Positions 30,060-37,147 of a stretch of 64,000 nucleotides of DNA are shown here, piece by piece. Source of the stretch: Azohydromonas caseinilytica. Lineage in GTDB: Bacteria > Pseudomonadota > Gammaproteobacteria > Burkholderiales > Burkholderiaceae_C. The position numbers and the translations under genes were made by a program. The notes below the pieces were generated by a model. It made no database searches. It saw only the letters and a program-made list of their open reading frames with translations, and was not told the DNA's origin. How positions within the stretch are numbered: position 1 is the first letter of the stretch; each line of letters opens with the position of its first letter. The stretch covers positions 124,001-188,000 of the forward strand of contig NZ_JABBFW010000008.1 in NCBI RefSeq assembly GCF_012927045.1. Reading direction: 5' to 3'.

Positions 30060-30098
30060 GAACATACCGCCCGCGGGCGGCTGGGTGGGGTAAAGGAA

Positions 30099-30737
30099 TC
30101 AGCCCGCGTCGGGCTGTTGCGCCGGCGCGGCGCGGCGGAAGGCGTCGAGCCGGGCGCAGGCCTCGTCCACGGCCCGGATCAGCGGGTAGGGCGACAGGTC
30201 CACCTTGAAGCGGCGCGCGCTCTCGACCTGGGGCACCAGGTACACATCGGCCAGCGTGGGCGCGTGGCCGAAGCAGAAATCGCCGCGCGCCTTGTCGGCC
30301 GCCAGCAGCGCTTCGATCGCCTCGAAGCCGGCGCCGATCCAGCTCGCGCACCAGACATTCACCGCCGCCTCGTCGGCCCCGAACTGCCTGCGCAGCGTCT
30401 CCAGGATGCGGCGGTTGTTGATGGGGTGGATGTCGCAGCCCACGATCGCGGCCAGCGCGCGCACGCGGGCGCACTCGTCCGGATCGCGCGGCAGCAGCGG
30501 CGGCTCGGGATGCGTCTCCTCCAGCCACTCGATGATGGCCGGCGACTGGATCAGCACCCGGCCGCCGTGCTCCAGCGCCGGCACCAAGCCCTGCGGGTTC
30601 AGCGCCTTGAAGGCCGGCCGCAGGTGCTCCTCGGTGCGCAGGTCCACCGGCACGTAGTCCGCGTCCAGCCCCTTGAGGTTGAGCGCGATGCGCAGCCGGT
30701 GCGAGGTGCCGCTGCGGAAGAAGCTGTAGAGCTTCAT
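30099..30737 (-). CDS. nagL: Maleylpyruvate isomerase, glutathione-dependent (zeta-GST type)
   Basis: 212 residues. It isomerises maleylpyruvate to fumarylpyruvate with glutathione as cofactor, the second step after gentisate ring cleavage. The N-terminal thioredoxin-fold domain has the zeta-class pattern YSFFRSGTSHRLRIALNLKG, with Ser/Thr where other classes use Tyr, and NPQGLVPALEHGG. QSPAIIEWLEETHPEPPLLP gives the glutathione-binding Gln-Ser. The start at 30737 is the family start; an in-frame GTG four codons earlier is possible. It lies 19 bp after the fumarylpyruvate hydrolase gene, in the same operon. Confidence 0.9.
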   Translation of the reverse strand: MKLYSFFRSGTSHRLRIALNLKGLDADYVPVDLRTEEHLRPAFKALNPQGLVPALEHGGRVLIQSPAIIEWLEETHPEPPLLPRDPDECARVRALAAIVGCDIHPINNRRILETLRRQFGADEAAVNVWCASWIGAGFEAIEALLAADKARGDFCFGHAPTLADVYLVPQVESARRFKVDLSPYPLIRAVDEACARLDAFRRAAPAQQPDAG

Positions 30738-30756
30738 GACTTCGGCCACCCCGGGC

Positions 30757-31464
30757 TCACTCGGCCGCGCCGATGGTCAGCGCGATCTCGCCCACGCCCT
30801 CGACGCGGCCGGTGATGCGGTCGCCGGGCACCACCGCGCCCACGCCCTCGGGCGTGCCGGTGTAGATCAGGTCGCCGGGCTGCAGGTGATAGAAGAGCGA
30901 GAGGTCGGCAATGAGCTCGCGGATGTTCCAGATCAGCTTGTCCACGTCAGACTCCTGCTTGACCTGGCCGTTGACGGCCAGCGCGATCTCGCCCTTGTCG
31001 ATGACCACGCCGGGCATGGGCACGACCTCGCCGCACACCGAGGAGTTCTCAACGTCCTTGCCCAGGTCCCAGGGGCGGCCCTTGTCGCGCGCCACCAGCT
31101 GCAGGTCGCGGCGGGTCATGTCCAGGCCGCAGGCGTAGCCGTAGATGATCTCGTGCGCATCTTCGGCTTTCACGCGGAAGCCCGGCTTGCCGACGACGAG
31201 CACCAGCTCCATCTCGAAGTGGAAGTTCTTGGTTTCGGGCGGGTAGGCGATGGTGGCGCCCGACTCCACCAGCGTCTGCGGCGCCTTGGTGAAGTAGAAG
31301 GGGCGCTCGACCGACTTGTCCACCGGCCGGCCCATCTCGACGGCATGCGCGTGGTAGTTGCGGCCCACGAAGAACAGGCGGTTCACCGGCAGGCGCGCGG
31401 ATTCGCCGCGCACGGGCAGCGAGGGCAGGGCGGGCGGGGTCCAGAGGTAGTTGGCTTGGGTCAT
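30757..31464 (-). CDS. nagK: Fumarylpyruvate hydrolase (FAH family)
   Basis: 235 residues. It cleaves fumarylpyruvate to fumarate and pyruvate, the last step of the gentisate path. FAH-fold signatures are FFVGRNYHAHAVEMG, FHFEMELVLVVGKPG (two metal-binding Glu), YGYACGLDMTRRDLQ (metal-binding Asp) and the C-terminal GDLIYTGTPEGVGAVVPGD. The start MTQANYLW has GGAAAGAA upstream. The open frame continues further upstream but overlaps the gentisate dioxygenase gene in another frame. The gap to that gene is 77 bp. Confidence 0.9.
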   Translation of the reverse strand: MTQANYLWTPPALPSLPVRGESARLPVNRLFFVGRNYHAHAVEMGRPVDKSVERPFYFTKAPQTLVESGATIAYPPETKNFHFEMELVLVVGKPGFRVKAEDAHEIIYGYACGLDMTRRDLQLVARDKGRPWDLGKDVENSSVCGEVVPMPGVVIDKGEIALAVNGQVKQESDVDKLIWNIRELIADLSLFYHLQPGDLIYTGTPEGVGAVVPGDRITGRVEGVGEIALTIGAAE

Positions 31465-31541
31465 GTCGGTTCTTTCCAAGGTGAGGAACGAGCGGGCCGG
31501 CGCGCGGCGCGCCCGTGGAGAGCTTGAGTGAGGCGCCGGCT

Positions 31542-32579
31542 TCAGCCGCGGTTCTCGAACACGCCCAGCTTCTGGTGCAGCGGCGTTTCGTCGGCGATGA
31601 AGAGGAAGGCGGGCTCGGTGGCCGAGGCATTGGCGAGGGTGACCTCGCTGTAGCCCGGCGCGCAGCAGGTGTCGGCCTCGGCCAGCTTGAAGGTCTCGCC
31701 CTCGATGCGCGCCTGGGCGGCGCCTTCGATGAGGTGGAACACACAAGCGGGCGAGCGCACCGGCAGCCGCAGCGTCTGGCCCGGGCGCAGCATCAGCGCG
31801 TAGAAGCCCAGGATGTTCTCGGCGGCGGCGCCGGTCTCCGGGTTCACGTAGCCCACCTGCACCGCCTCCAGCTCGGGCTGGTCGGCGGCCAGCGCCTGCA
31901 GCGCGCTTCGCGTCTCGGTCCAGGGATAGCGCAGCATCGGGTAGGCCTTGGCCGAGCGCTCGAACACCGGCATGGGCACCACGCCGCCGCGCGTCCAGGC
32001 GCGCTCGCCGTTGCCTTGCTTCACCACCTGGCGCGCGCCGTCGATGTGGTAGCTGGCCTCCATGTAATAGACCAGCGGCAGGTCCAGCACGTCGAGCCAG
32101 ACCACGGGCTCGCTGCCGTCATGGCCGTGCTCGTGCCACAGCCCGGTGGGCGTGAGGATCAGGTCGCCGCGGCGCATGACGCACTTCTCGCCGTCCACGG
32201 TGGTCCAGGCGCCTTCGCCTTCCACCACCATGCGCACCGCGTTGGGCGTGTGGCGGTGCGAGGGCGCCCACTCGCCGGGCAGCAGCAGCTGCATGCCCAG
32301 GTACATGGCGGCGCTGGCCTGCATCTTCTCCAGCCCGTGGCCCGGGTTGGCCAGCACCAGCACGCGGCGCTCGGCCTTCTCGATGGGCGTGAGCTCGCCG
32401 GCCTGCAGCAGCAGCGGGCGCAGCGCCTGGTAGGACCAGTGCGTGGGCCGGGTGTTGGGGCGCGGCTTGCCCGGGGGCAGCACCGCGCGCAGGCTCGGCC
32501 ACAGCGGCACGAGGTTCTGGTCTCTCAAGGCCTGCACGTAGTCGGCGGGCAGGTCTTCGAGGCGGCCGAGTTCGTTCAT
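31542..32579 (-). CDS. nagI: Gentisate 1,2-dioxygenase
   Basis: 345 residues, the standard length for the bicupin gentisate dioxygenases. It opens the gentisate ring to maleylpyruvate using Fe(II) and O2. Iron ligands in the first cupin are predicted as H108 and H110 (PSHRHTPNAVRMVVEGEG) and H149 (TGLWHEHGHDG). The second cupin (about 255-335) lacks the HxH pair, as expected. AAGGAG lies about 8 nt before the ATG. It is followed by fumarylpyruvate hydrolase and preceded by the hydroxylase, so the gene order follows the pathway. Confidence 0.94.
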   Translation of the reverse strand: MNELGRLEDLPADYVQALRDQNLVPLWPSLRAVLPPGKPRPNTRPTHWSYQALRPLLLQAGELTPIEKAERRVLVLANPGHGLEKMQASAAMYLGMQLLLPGEWAPSHRHTPNAVRMVVEGEGAWTTVDGEKCVMRRGDLILTPTGLWHEHGHDGSEPVVWLDVLDLPLVYYMEASYHIDGARQVVKQGNGERAWTRGGVVPMPVFERSAKAYPMLRYPWTETRSALQALAADQPELEAVQVGYVNPETGAAAENILGFYALMLRPGQTLRLPVRSPACVFHLIEGAAQARIEGETFKLAEADTCCAPGYSEVTLANASATEPAFLFIADETPLHQKLGVFENRG

Positions 32580-32604
32580 CGCTCGTTCTCCTTGTGTGCG
32601 GTGT

Positions 32605-33810
32605 TCAGTGCTGGTCCGCCAGGCAATTGCCCACGTTCCAGCCGTAGAGCCATTCCATGGCGTCGTAGAAGCGCTCGGGCGTGCGGCCCTTCCACAGCTG
32701 GTTGCGCACCAGGCGCTCCACGCCCTTGGCGTGGTAGATGCGCCCCATCTCGCGCGAGGACAGCACGATGCGGGCCGTGCGCGCCACGCGCGAGCGCTGG
32801 TACAGGTCGAAGGCCTTGTCGAGGTCGTTGTCGTGCACGCGCAGCGCCTCGCCCAGCGTCACCGCGTCCTCCATCGCCATGCACGCGCCCTGCGCCATGT
32901 ACTGCGTGGTCGGGTGCGCGGCGTCGCCCAGCAGCGTGACGCGGCCGTGGGTCCACTGGCCGATGGGCTCGCGGTCGGCGGTGGCCCAGCGCTTCCAGCT
33001 CTTGGGCAGGTCGATGAGCTGGCGCGCCTTGGGGCAGATGCCCTGGAAGTAGCTCTGCACCTCCTCCTTGCTGCCCTCGCGCACGCCCCACTCCTCCTGC
33101 TCGCGGCTGTGGAAGGTGACCACCACGTTGTACTGCTCGCCGCCGCGCAGCGGGTAGTGCACCAGGTGGCAGTTGGGGCCGACCCAGATGCTGGCGGCGT
33201 TCCACTGCAAATCCTTCGGGAAGTCCTTCTTGTCCACCACCGCGCGGTACACCACGTGGCCGGTGACGCGCGCCGGGTCGCCCACGTACTGCTGGCGCGC
33301 CACCGACTTGACGCCATCGGCGCCGATGAGCGCGACGCCGCGGTGCGCGTTGCCCTTCTGGTCGATGACGGTCACGCCCTCGGCGTCCTGCTCGATGCGC
33401 TCCACGCGCGTCGAGGTCAGGAACTCGACCCGCCCGGTTTCCTGCGCGCCTTCCAGCAGCGACAGGTGCACGTCCACGCGGTGGATCACGGCGTAGGGGT
33501 TGCCGAAGCGCTGCCGGAACGCCTCGCCGGTGGGGATCTGGCCAACCTGGACCTCGTCCAGGGCGTCGTGCATGACCATGTAGTCGGTGTAGACCGCGCG
33601 GCCGCGCGCCTTCTCGCCCACGCCCAGCGCGTCGAAGGCATGGAACGCATTGGGGCCGAGCTGGATGCCCGCCCCGATCTCGCCGATCTCCGGAGCCTGC
33701 TCCAGCACCTTGACCTTGAAGCCCCGGCGCACCAGCGCCAGCGCCGCCGCCAAGCCACCGATGCCGCCGCCGGCCACCAGGATCGGAAGTTCCATGTTCG
33801 TCGTGCCCAT
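32605..33810 (-). CDS. nagX: 3-hydroxybenzoate 6-monooxygenase (flavoprotein)
   Basis: 401 residues. It hydroxylates 3-hydroxybenzoate to gentisate with NADH and FAD. The Rossmann motif GGGIGG is at residues 14-19, followed by the acidic end of strand 2 (KVKVLEQAPEIG). GADGVKS gives the DG motif, and LLGDAAHPTTQYMAQGACMA the second FAD-binding GD motif. An almost perfect AGGAGA lies 6 nt before the ATG at 33810. It is the first gene of the catabolic operon, and the 20-nt candidate operator lies 21 bp upstream. Relatives act on salicylate, but gentisate dioxygenase next door favours 3-hydroxybenzoate. Confidence 0.9.
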   Translation of the reverse strand: MGTTNMELPILVAGGGIGGLAAALALVRRGFKVKVLEQAPEIGEIGAGIQLGPNAFHAFDALGVGEKARGRAVYTDYMVMHDALDEVQVGQIPTGEAFRQRFGNPYAVIHRVDVHLSLLEGAQETGRVEFLTSTRVERIEQDAEGVTVIDQKGNAHRGVALIGADGVKSVARQQYVGDPARVTGHVVYRAVVDKKDFPKDLQWNAASIWVGPNCHLVHYPLRGGEQYNVVVTFHSREQEEWGVREGSKEEVQSYFQGICPKARQLIDLPKSWKRWATADREPIGQWTHGRVTLLGDAAHPTTQYMAQGACMAMEDAVTLGEALRVHDNDLDKAFDLYQRSRVARTARIVLSSREMGRIYHAKGVERLVRNQLWKGRTPERFYDAMEWLYGWNVGNCLADQH

Positions 33811-33831
33811 GCCTGTCTCCTGTCAAAGAAC

Positions 33832-33851
33832 GCTGAAAGTCAGCACACTGA
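33832..33851. promoter_or_regulatory. Candidate operator of the gentisate operon (copy 1)
   Basis: GCTGAAAGTCAGCACACTGA lies 21 bp upstream of the hydroxylase start. It includes an inverted repeat, GCTGA-AAG-TCAGC. The same 20 bases with a single change recur at 34482-34501, in front of tctC. The minus-strand promoter elements probably lie just beyond it (TACACT at 33859-33864). The MarR protein encoded between the two copies is the likely binder. Confidence 0.65.
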
Positions 33852-33948
33852 AGATTAGTGTAGGTTTGATTAAGATGGATCAAATCGGTACTTACCCGGA
33901 GCCCGCGATGGCGGGCCGGTGCGCCCGCAACGCGGAGCCGCGCCGCGT

Positions 33949-34431
33949 CTAGCGGCCCTCGGGCGTGCCGCGCGGCGCGCGGCTGAGTTCGTTGTTGGCC
34001 TCCACCAGCGTGCGCAGCATGCGCAGGAACAACGGCCGCTCCTCCGGCGGCAGCGGAGCCAGGATGCGCTGCTGCACCCGCTCCACGCCCGGGCCGATCT
34101 CGCGCAGCAGGGCCCGGCCGGCTTCCGTGGTGCTGAGCAGCCGCACGCGCCGGTCCTGCGGCGAGGGATTGCGCACCAGCAGGCCCTGGCGCTCCAGGCG
34201 ATCCACCACGCCGCCGGTGGTGGAGGTGTCGAAACCGATGGCCCGCGCCAGCGCGCCCTGCTCGATGTCGGGCATGCGCGCCGCGGCGTTGAGCGCGGCG
34301 TACTGCACCGGCGTAAGGTTCCAGTCCTTGAGCTCGTCCATGAACAGCGCCACCGCGATCTGCTGCAGGCGACGGATGAAATGGCCGGGCAGGTCGTCCA
34401 GCGTGGGCAGGGGCAAGTCGTTGGTCTTCAT
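33949..34431 (-). CDS. MarR-family regulator of the gentisate operon
   Basis: 160 residues. The MarR core spans about 15-140: HFIRRLQQIAVALFMDELKD (dimer helix), TPVQYAALNAAARMPDIEQG, recognition region LARAIGFDTSTTGGVVDRLE and wing NPSPQDRRVRLLSTTEAGRA. It probably represses the hydroxylase-to-permease operon and the divergent tctC until an aromatic ligand such as 3-hydroxybenzoate or gentisate binds (inference). The start MKTNDLPLPT at 34431 has GAGAAG upstream; an 11-residue longer version is possible. About 140 bp separate its start from tctC. Confidence 0.9.
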   Translation of the reverse strand: MKTNDLPLPTLDDLPGHFIRRLQQIAVALFMDELKDWNLTPVQYAALNAAARMPDIEQGALARAIGFDTSTTGGVVDRLERQGLLVRNPSPQDRRVRLLSTTEAGRALLREIGPGVERVQQRILAPLPPEERPLFLRMLRTLVEANNELSRAPRGTPEGR

Positions 34432-34481
34432 GGCATCGCTTCTCGTAAACCCGCAATGATCCACGTCAATGAATCAACTAT

Positions 34482-34501
34482 GCTGAAAGTAAGCACACTG
34501 A
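34482..34501. promoter_or_regulatory. Candidate operator between marR and tctC (copy 2)
   Basis: GCTGAAAGTAAGCACACTGA matches copy 1 at 19 of 20 positions. It lies 50 bp upstream of the marR start (reading leftward) and 70 bp upstream of tctC (reading rightward), so it can serve both. A TATGCT hexamer (34479-34484) on the plus strand could be the tctC -10 box, overlapped by the operator. Confidence 0.65.
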
Positions 34502-34571
34502 TTATCCGCGTGCAACCGAAAGCCGCATTGGTGAATTCCCGCCGGCGGCCATTCCACTGATGGAGACCCCC

Positions 34572-35564
34572 ATGACAGTTCCTTTCCCTGCTCGCCGTCG
34601 CCACCTGCTGCTGGTTGCCGCCGCCGCCTCGCTGCTGGCCGGCACGGCGCAGGCCCAAACTGCCGCCTTCCCGAACAAGCCGGTGACGATCTTCACGGCC
34701 TTCGCTCCGGGCAGCGGCCCGGACGCGGTGCTGCGCCTGGTGAGCGAGAAGCTGTCCAAGACCTGGAACCAGCGCGTGCTGGTGGAGAACCGCCCGGGCG
34801 GCGGCGGCTTCATCGCCATCGACGCGGTCAAGACCAAGCCGGCCGACGGCTACACGCTGCTGCAGCTCGACTCCGAGCACCTGGCCGCGCTGCCGCACCT
34901 GTACAAGTCGCGCGGCTTCGAGACGCTCAAGACCTTCGAGCCCGCCGCCATCCTGTTCCGCACGCCTTTCATGCTGGCCGTGGCGGCGGACTCGAAATTC
35001 AAGACGGTGGCCGACGTGGTGGCCGCCGCCAAGGCGGCGCCGGGCAAGGTCAGCTACGGCTCCTGGGGCGTGGGCAGCCCGGGCCACCTGGGCGGCGAGG
35101 AGCTGCAGATGCGCACCGGCACCGAGATGCAGCACGTGCCCTACCGCGAGGTGTCGCAGCTCTTCACCTCGGTGGGCGCGGGCGACGTGTCCTGGAGCTT
35201 CGGCTCGCTGCCGTCCAGCCAGGGCGCGTTCAAGGCCGGCAAGCTGCGCTACATCGCCATCGCGGCGCCCAAGCGCATCCCGCAGCTGCCCGACGTGCCG
35301 ACCATGGCGGAGGCCGGCGGCCCGGCCATGGACGTGAACTCCTTCGTCGTGCTGGTGGCGCCGCGGGGCCTGCCGGCCGCCGTGCGCGACAAGATCCACG
35401 CCGACGTGGCCAAGGCCGTAGCCGAGCCCGACGTGCAGGGCCGCTTCAACACCTTTGCCTTCGAGACGCTGAGCTGGTCGCCCGACGAGATCGGCCGCCA
35501 GGCCGCCGCCAAGTCGAAGATCTACGGCGAACTGGCCAAGCGCAAGAACATCAGCCTGGAGTGA
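34572..35564 (+). CDS. TctC/Bug-family periplasmic binding protein (gentisate region)
   Basis: 330 residues. Two ATGs are in frame (34560 and 34572); the second is chosen because GGAG sits 7 nt upstream. An RRR-containing signal peptide precedes the AQAQ cleavage region. Family motifs are FPNKPVTIFTAFAPGSGPD, LVENRPGGGGFIAID, PADGYTLLQLDSEH and SYGSWGVGSPGHLGG. No TctA or TctB gene is adjacent. The shared 20-nt operator suggests it binds an aromatic acid entering the gentisate pathway (inference). It is about 1.6 kb longer-range separated from, and clearly different in sequence to, the TctC protein at 25103. Confidence 0.88.
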   Translation: MTVPFPARRRHLLLVAAAASLLAGTAQAQTAAFPNKPVTIFTAFAPGSGPDAVLRLVSEKLSKTWNQRVLVENRPGGGGFIAIDAVKTKPADGYTLLQLDSEHLAALPHLYKSRGFETLKTFEPAAILFRTPFMLAVAADSKFKTVADVVAAAKAAPGKVSYGSWGVGSPGHLGGEELQMRTGTEMQHVPYREVSQLFTSVGAGDVSWSFGSLPSSQGAFKAGKLRYIAIAAPKRIPQLPDVPTMAEAGGPAMDVNSFVVLVAPRGLPAAVRDKIHADVAKAVAEPDVQGRFNTFAFETLSWSPDEIGRQAAAKSKIYGELAKRKNISLE

Positions 35565-35592
35565 CGCAGCACCCGGTCCGGCGCCGCGTCCC

Positions 35593-35629
35593 GGGCACTG
35601 TCCTGGTGCACTTTCGGACAGCGCTGCCC
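35593..35629 (+). terminator. Hairpin terminator candidate after tctC
   Basis: GGGCA-CTGTCC, a 12-nt loop, GGACAG, a 3-nt bulge and TGCCC form an 11-bp interrupted stem 28 bp past the tctC stop. GTTGTTTG follows. Position and strength fit termination of tctC, although the T-run is poor. Confidence 0.55.
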
Positions 35630-35640
35630 GTTGTTTGAGC

Positions 35641-35680
35641 AAAAAAAGCGACACCCAGGCCCGACAGGGGCTTGGCGCCG
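35641..35680 (-). terminator. Intrinsic terminator reading leftward (GU-paired stem plus T7)
   Basis: On the minus strand, CGGCGCC pairs with GGUGUCG using two G-U pairs, continued by GCCC/GGGC around a CUGUC loop, and then comes a run of seven T. The G-U pairs exist only in the minus-strand RNA, so it acts leftward. It lies about 120 bp downstream of panE, leaving a long 3' untranslated stretch. Confidence 0.75.
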
Positions 35681-35703
35681 TTATCAGCAGGCTGCCCACA
35701 GGC

Positions 35704-35712
35704 TTATCCACA
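35704..35712. promoter_or_regulatory. Perfect DnaA box
   Basis: TTATCCACA matches the DnaA-box consensus TTATNCACA exactly. Within 25 bp lie TGCCCACA and TTATCAGCA, which look like weak second and third copies. There is no dnaA, dnaN or AT-rich unwinding region, so this is not an origin as seen here. It could titrate or bind DnaA, or be chance. Confidence 0.5.
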
Positions 35713-35800
35713 GATCCTGGGGGAAACCCTGAAGTCGGTGGTGGCGCCGTGCACCTTTCATGGGCTTGTCACCTGCGTGTGGGCAGGCCGGGGCCCGGCC

Positions 35801-36784
35801 TCAGTTCGGATACAGCCCGCGCACCCGCGCCTGCAGCCGCGCCAGGCCGAACAGGGTGTCGATGTTGGGCGTGGGCACGTCGAGCTGGCGCGCCAGCTGC
35901 AGCACGGCGCCCACCAGCGCGTCCAGCTCCACGGCGCGGCCGGCGTCCACGTCCTGCAGCATCGAGGTGCGGAAGGCGCCGAGCTGGCGCGTGACGGCGT
36001 GGCGCGCCTCGGGGTCGGCGTCGATGGGCAGGCCCAGCTTCGCGCCCAGCGCCGCCGCCTCCCGCATGCAGCGCGACATGAAGGCGCGCACCAGCTCGTC
36101 GTCGAGGATGCGGTCGCCCGTCGCGCCGGTGAGGGCGGAGATGGGGTTGACCGTCATGTTGCCCCACAGCTTGAACCAGATTTCCTGCTGGATGGAGGCG
36201 GCCGGCTGCACCTCGAAGCCCGCGTCGCTCAGTGCCTGGATCGCGGCCCGGGCGCGCGGCGTGTCGGCGCCGCCGGTGGGCTCGCCCACGATCAGCCGCT
36301 TGCCCGCCACCGGGCGCACCGTGGCCGGCGCCTCCACCGCGGCCGACAGATGCGTGACGCAGCCGATCACGCGCGAGGGCACGATGGCCTGCGACAGCGC
36401 CCCGCCCGGGTCCACCGCGTCCAGCCGCAGCGAGGCCAACTTGGGCGCCAGGCCGTGGCAGAACCACCAGGGCACCCCGTTCATGGCCGAGAGCACCGCC
36501 GTGTCCGGGCCCAGCAGCGGGGCGATCTCGCGCGCCACCGTGGGCAGCCCGGTGGTCTTCACCGCCAGCACCACCAGGTCCTGAGGCCCCAGCTCGGCCG
36601 GCCGCCCGGCCGCGGCCAGCGGTACGCGCGTGGTGCTTTCGCCTTCGACCAGCCCGAGCCCGTCGCGGCGCACCGCCTCCAGCGTGGCGCCGCGCGCCAC
36701 CGCGCTGACGGTTGCGCCGCTGGCGGCCAGCCGCGCCGCGATCAGGCCGCCGATGGCGCCCAGGCCGTAGATGCAGATGCGCAT
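35801..36784 (-). CDS. panE: 2-dehydropantoate 2-reductase family protein
   Basis: 327 residues. It reduces ketopantoate to pantoate with NADPH in coenzyme A synthesis. The Rossmann motif GLGAIGGLIAARLA is at residues 7-20. DLVVLAVKTTGLP and LSAMNGVPWW (here WW where many have GI) form the pocket. The catalytic Lys lies in EIWFKLWGNMTVNPISALTG. Several paralogues exist in many Burkholderiales, and some act on other 2-keto acids, so the symbol is by family. The gene is isolated between tctC and the pectin genes. Confidence 0.82.
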   Translation of the reverse strand: MRICIYGLGAIGGLIAARLAASGATVSAVARGATLEAVRRDGLGLVEGESTTRVPLAAAGRPAELGPQDLVVLAVKTTGLPTVAREIAPLLGPDTAVLSAMNGVPWWFCHGLAPKLASLRLDAVDPGGALSQAIVPSRVIGCVTHLSAAVEAPATVRPVAGKRLIVGEPTGGADTPRARAAIQALSDAGFEVQPAASIQQEIWFKLWGNMTVNPISALTGATGDRILDDELVRAFMSRCMREAAALGAKLGLPIDADPEARHAVTRQLGAFRTSMLQDVDAGRAVELDALVGAVLQLARQLDVPTPNIDTLFGLARLQARVRGLYPN

Positions 36785-36915
36785 GGGAGTGAGCCCTTCT
36801 GTTGCGATGCGCCAAGGTTAGCCGGCCGTGCCAAGGCTCTCCTTGGTCCCGAGCCGGCTGGCGCGGTCGTTTCTCAGATGCGCGGCGCTCCAAGCCGTCA
36901 GGAGCCTGGGACAGC

Positions 36916-36956
36916 TCGGTATGTGATCGTACAACTTGGTTTTGTTGTCATACCGA
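36916..36956. promoter_or_regulatory. Inverted repeat upstream of the pectin genes
   Basis: TCGGTATG (36916-36923) and CATACCGA (36949-36956) are perfect 8-bp arms, with a further ACAAC/GTTGT pair inside. The GTATG and TTGT-type half-sites resemble those of GntR/FadR-type sugar-acid regulators. It lies about 190 bp before the pectinesterase start. The 36785-37147 interval holds no gene. Confidence 0.5.
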
Positions 36957-37065
36957 AAGCGATGAGAAACCGTGATGCGTCGCCCTGACGCAGTGGCCTG
37001 AAGCATTAGCGAAGCCGAGAAGCTTTTGAAACTGAGGTTTTTTACCAATACTTCACGATCTTGTA

Positions 37066-37080
37066 AGACATACGATGTCT
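37066..37080. promoter_or_regulatory. Perfect palindrome in the pectinesterase leader
   Basis: AGACAT-ACG-ATGTCT is a perfect 6+3+6 palindrome 68 bp before the pectinesterase start, in a locally AT-rich stretch (36930-37090) that probably contains the promoter. It shares CATAC with the inverted repeat at 36916. No bound regulator is known. Confidence 0.5.
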
Positions 37081-37147
37081 GAACTCGTAGTGAAAGAAGC
37101 GTGGCGGCATGGCCTGGACCGCGCCCGTTGGAACAGGAGACCCCCCA

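Noticed and set aside
35704-35712. Chromosome replication origin at the DnaA box
   Set aside because: Only one perfect box, no dnaA, dnaN, gidA or rpmH nearby and no AT-rich unwinding region.
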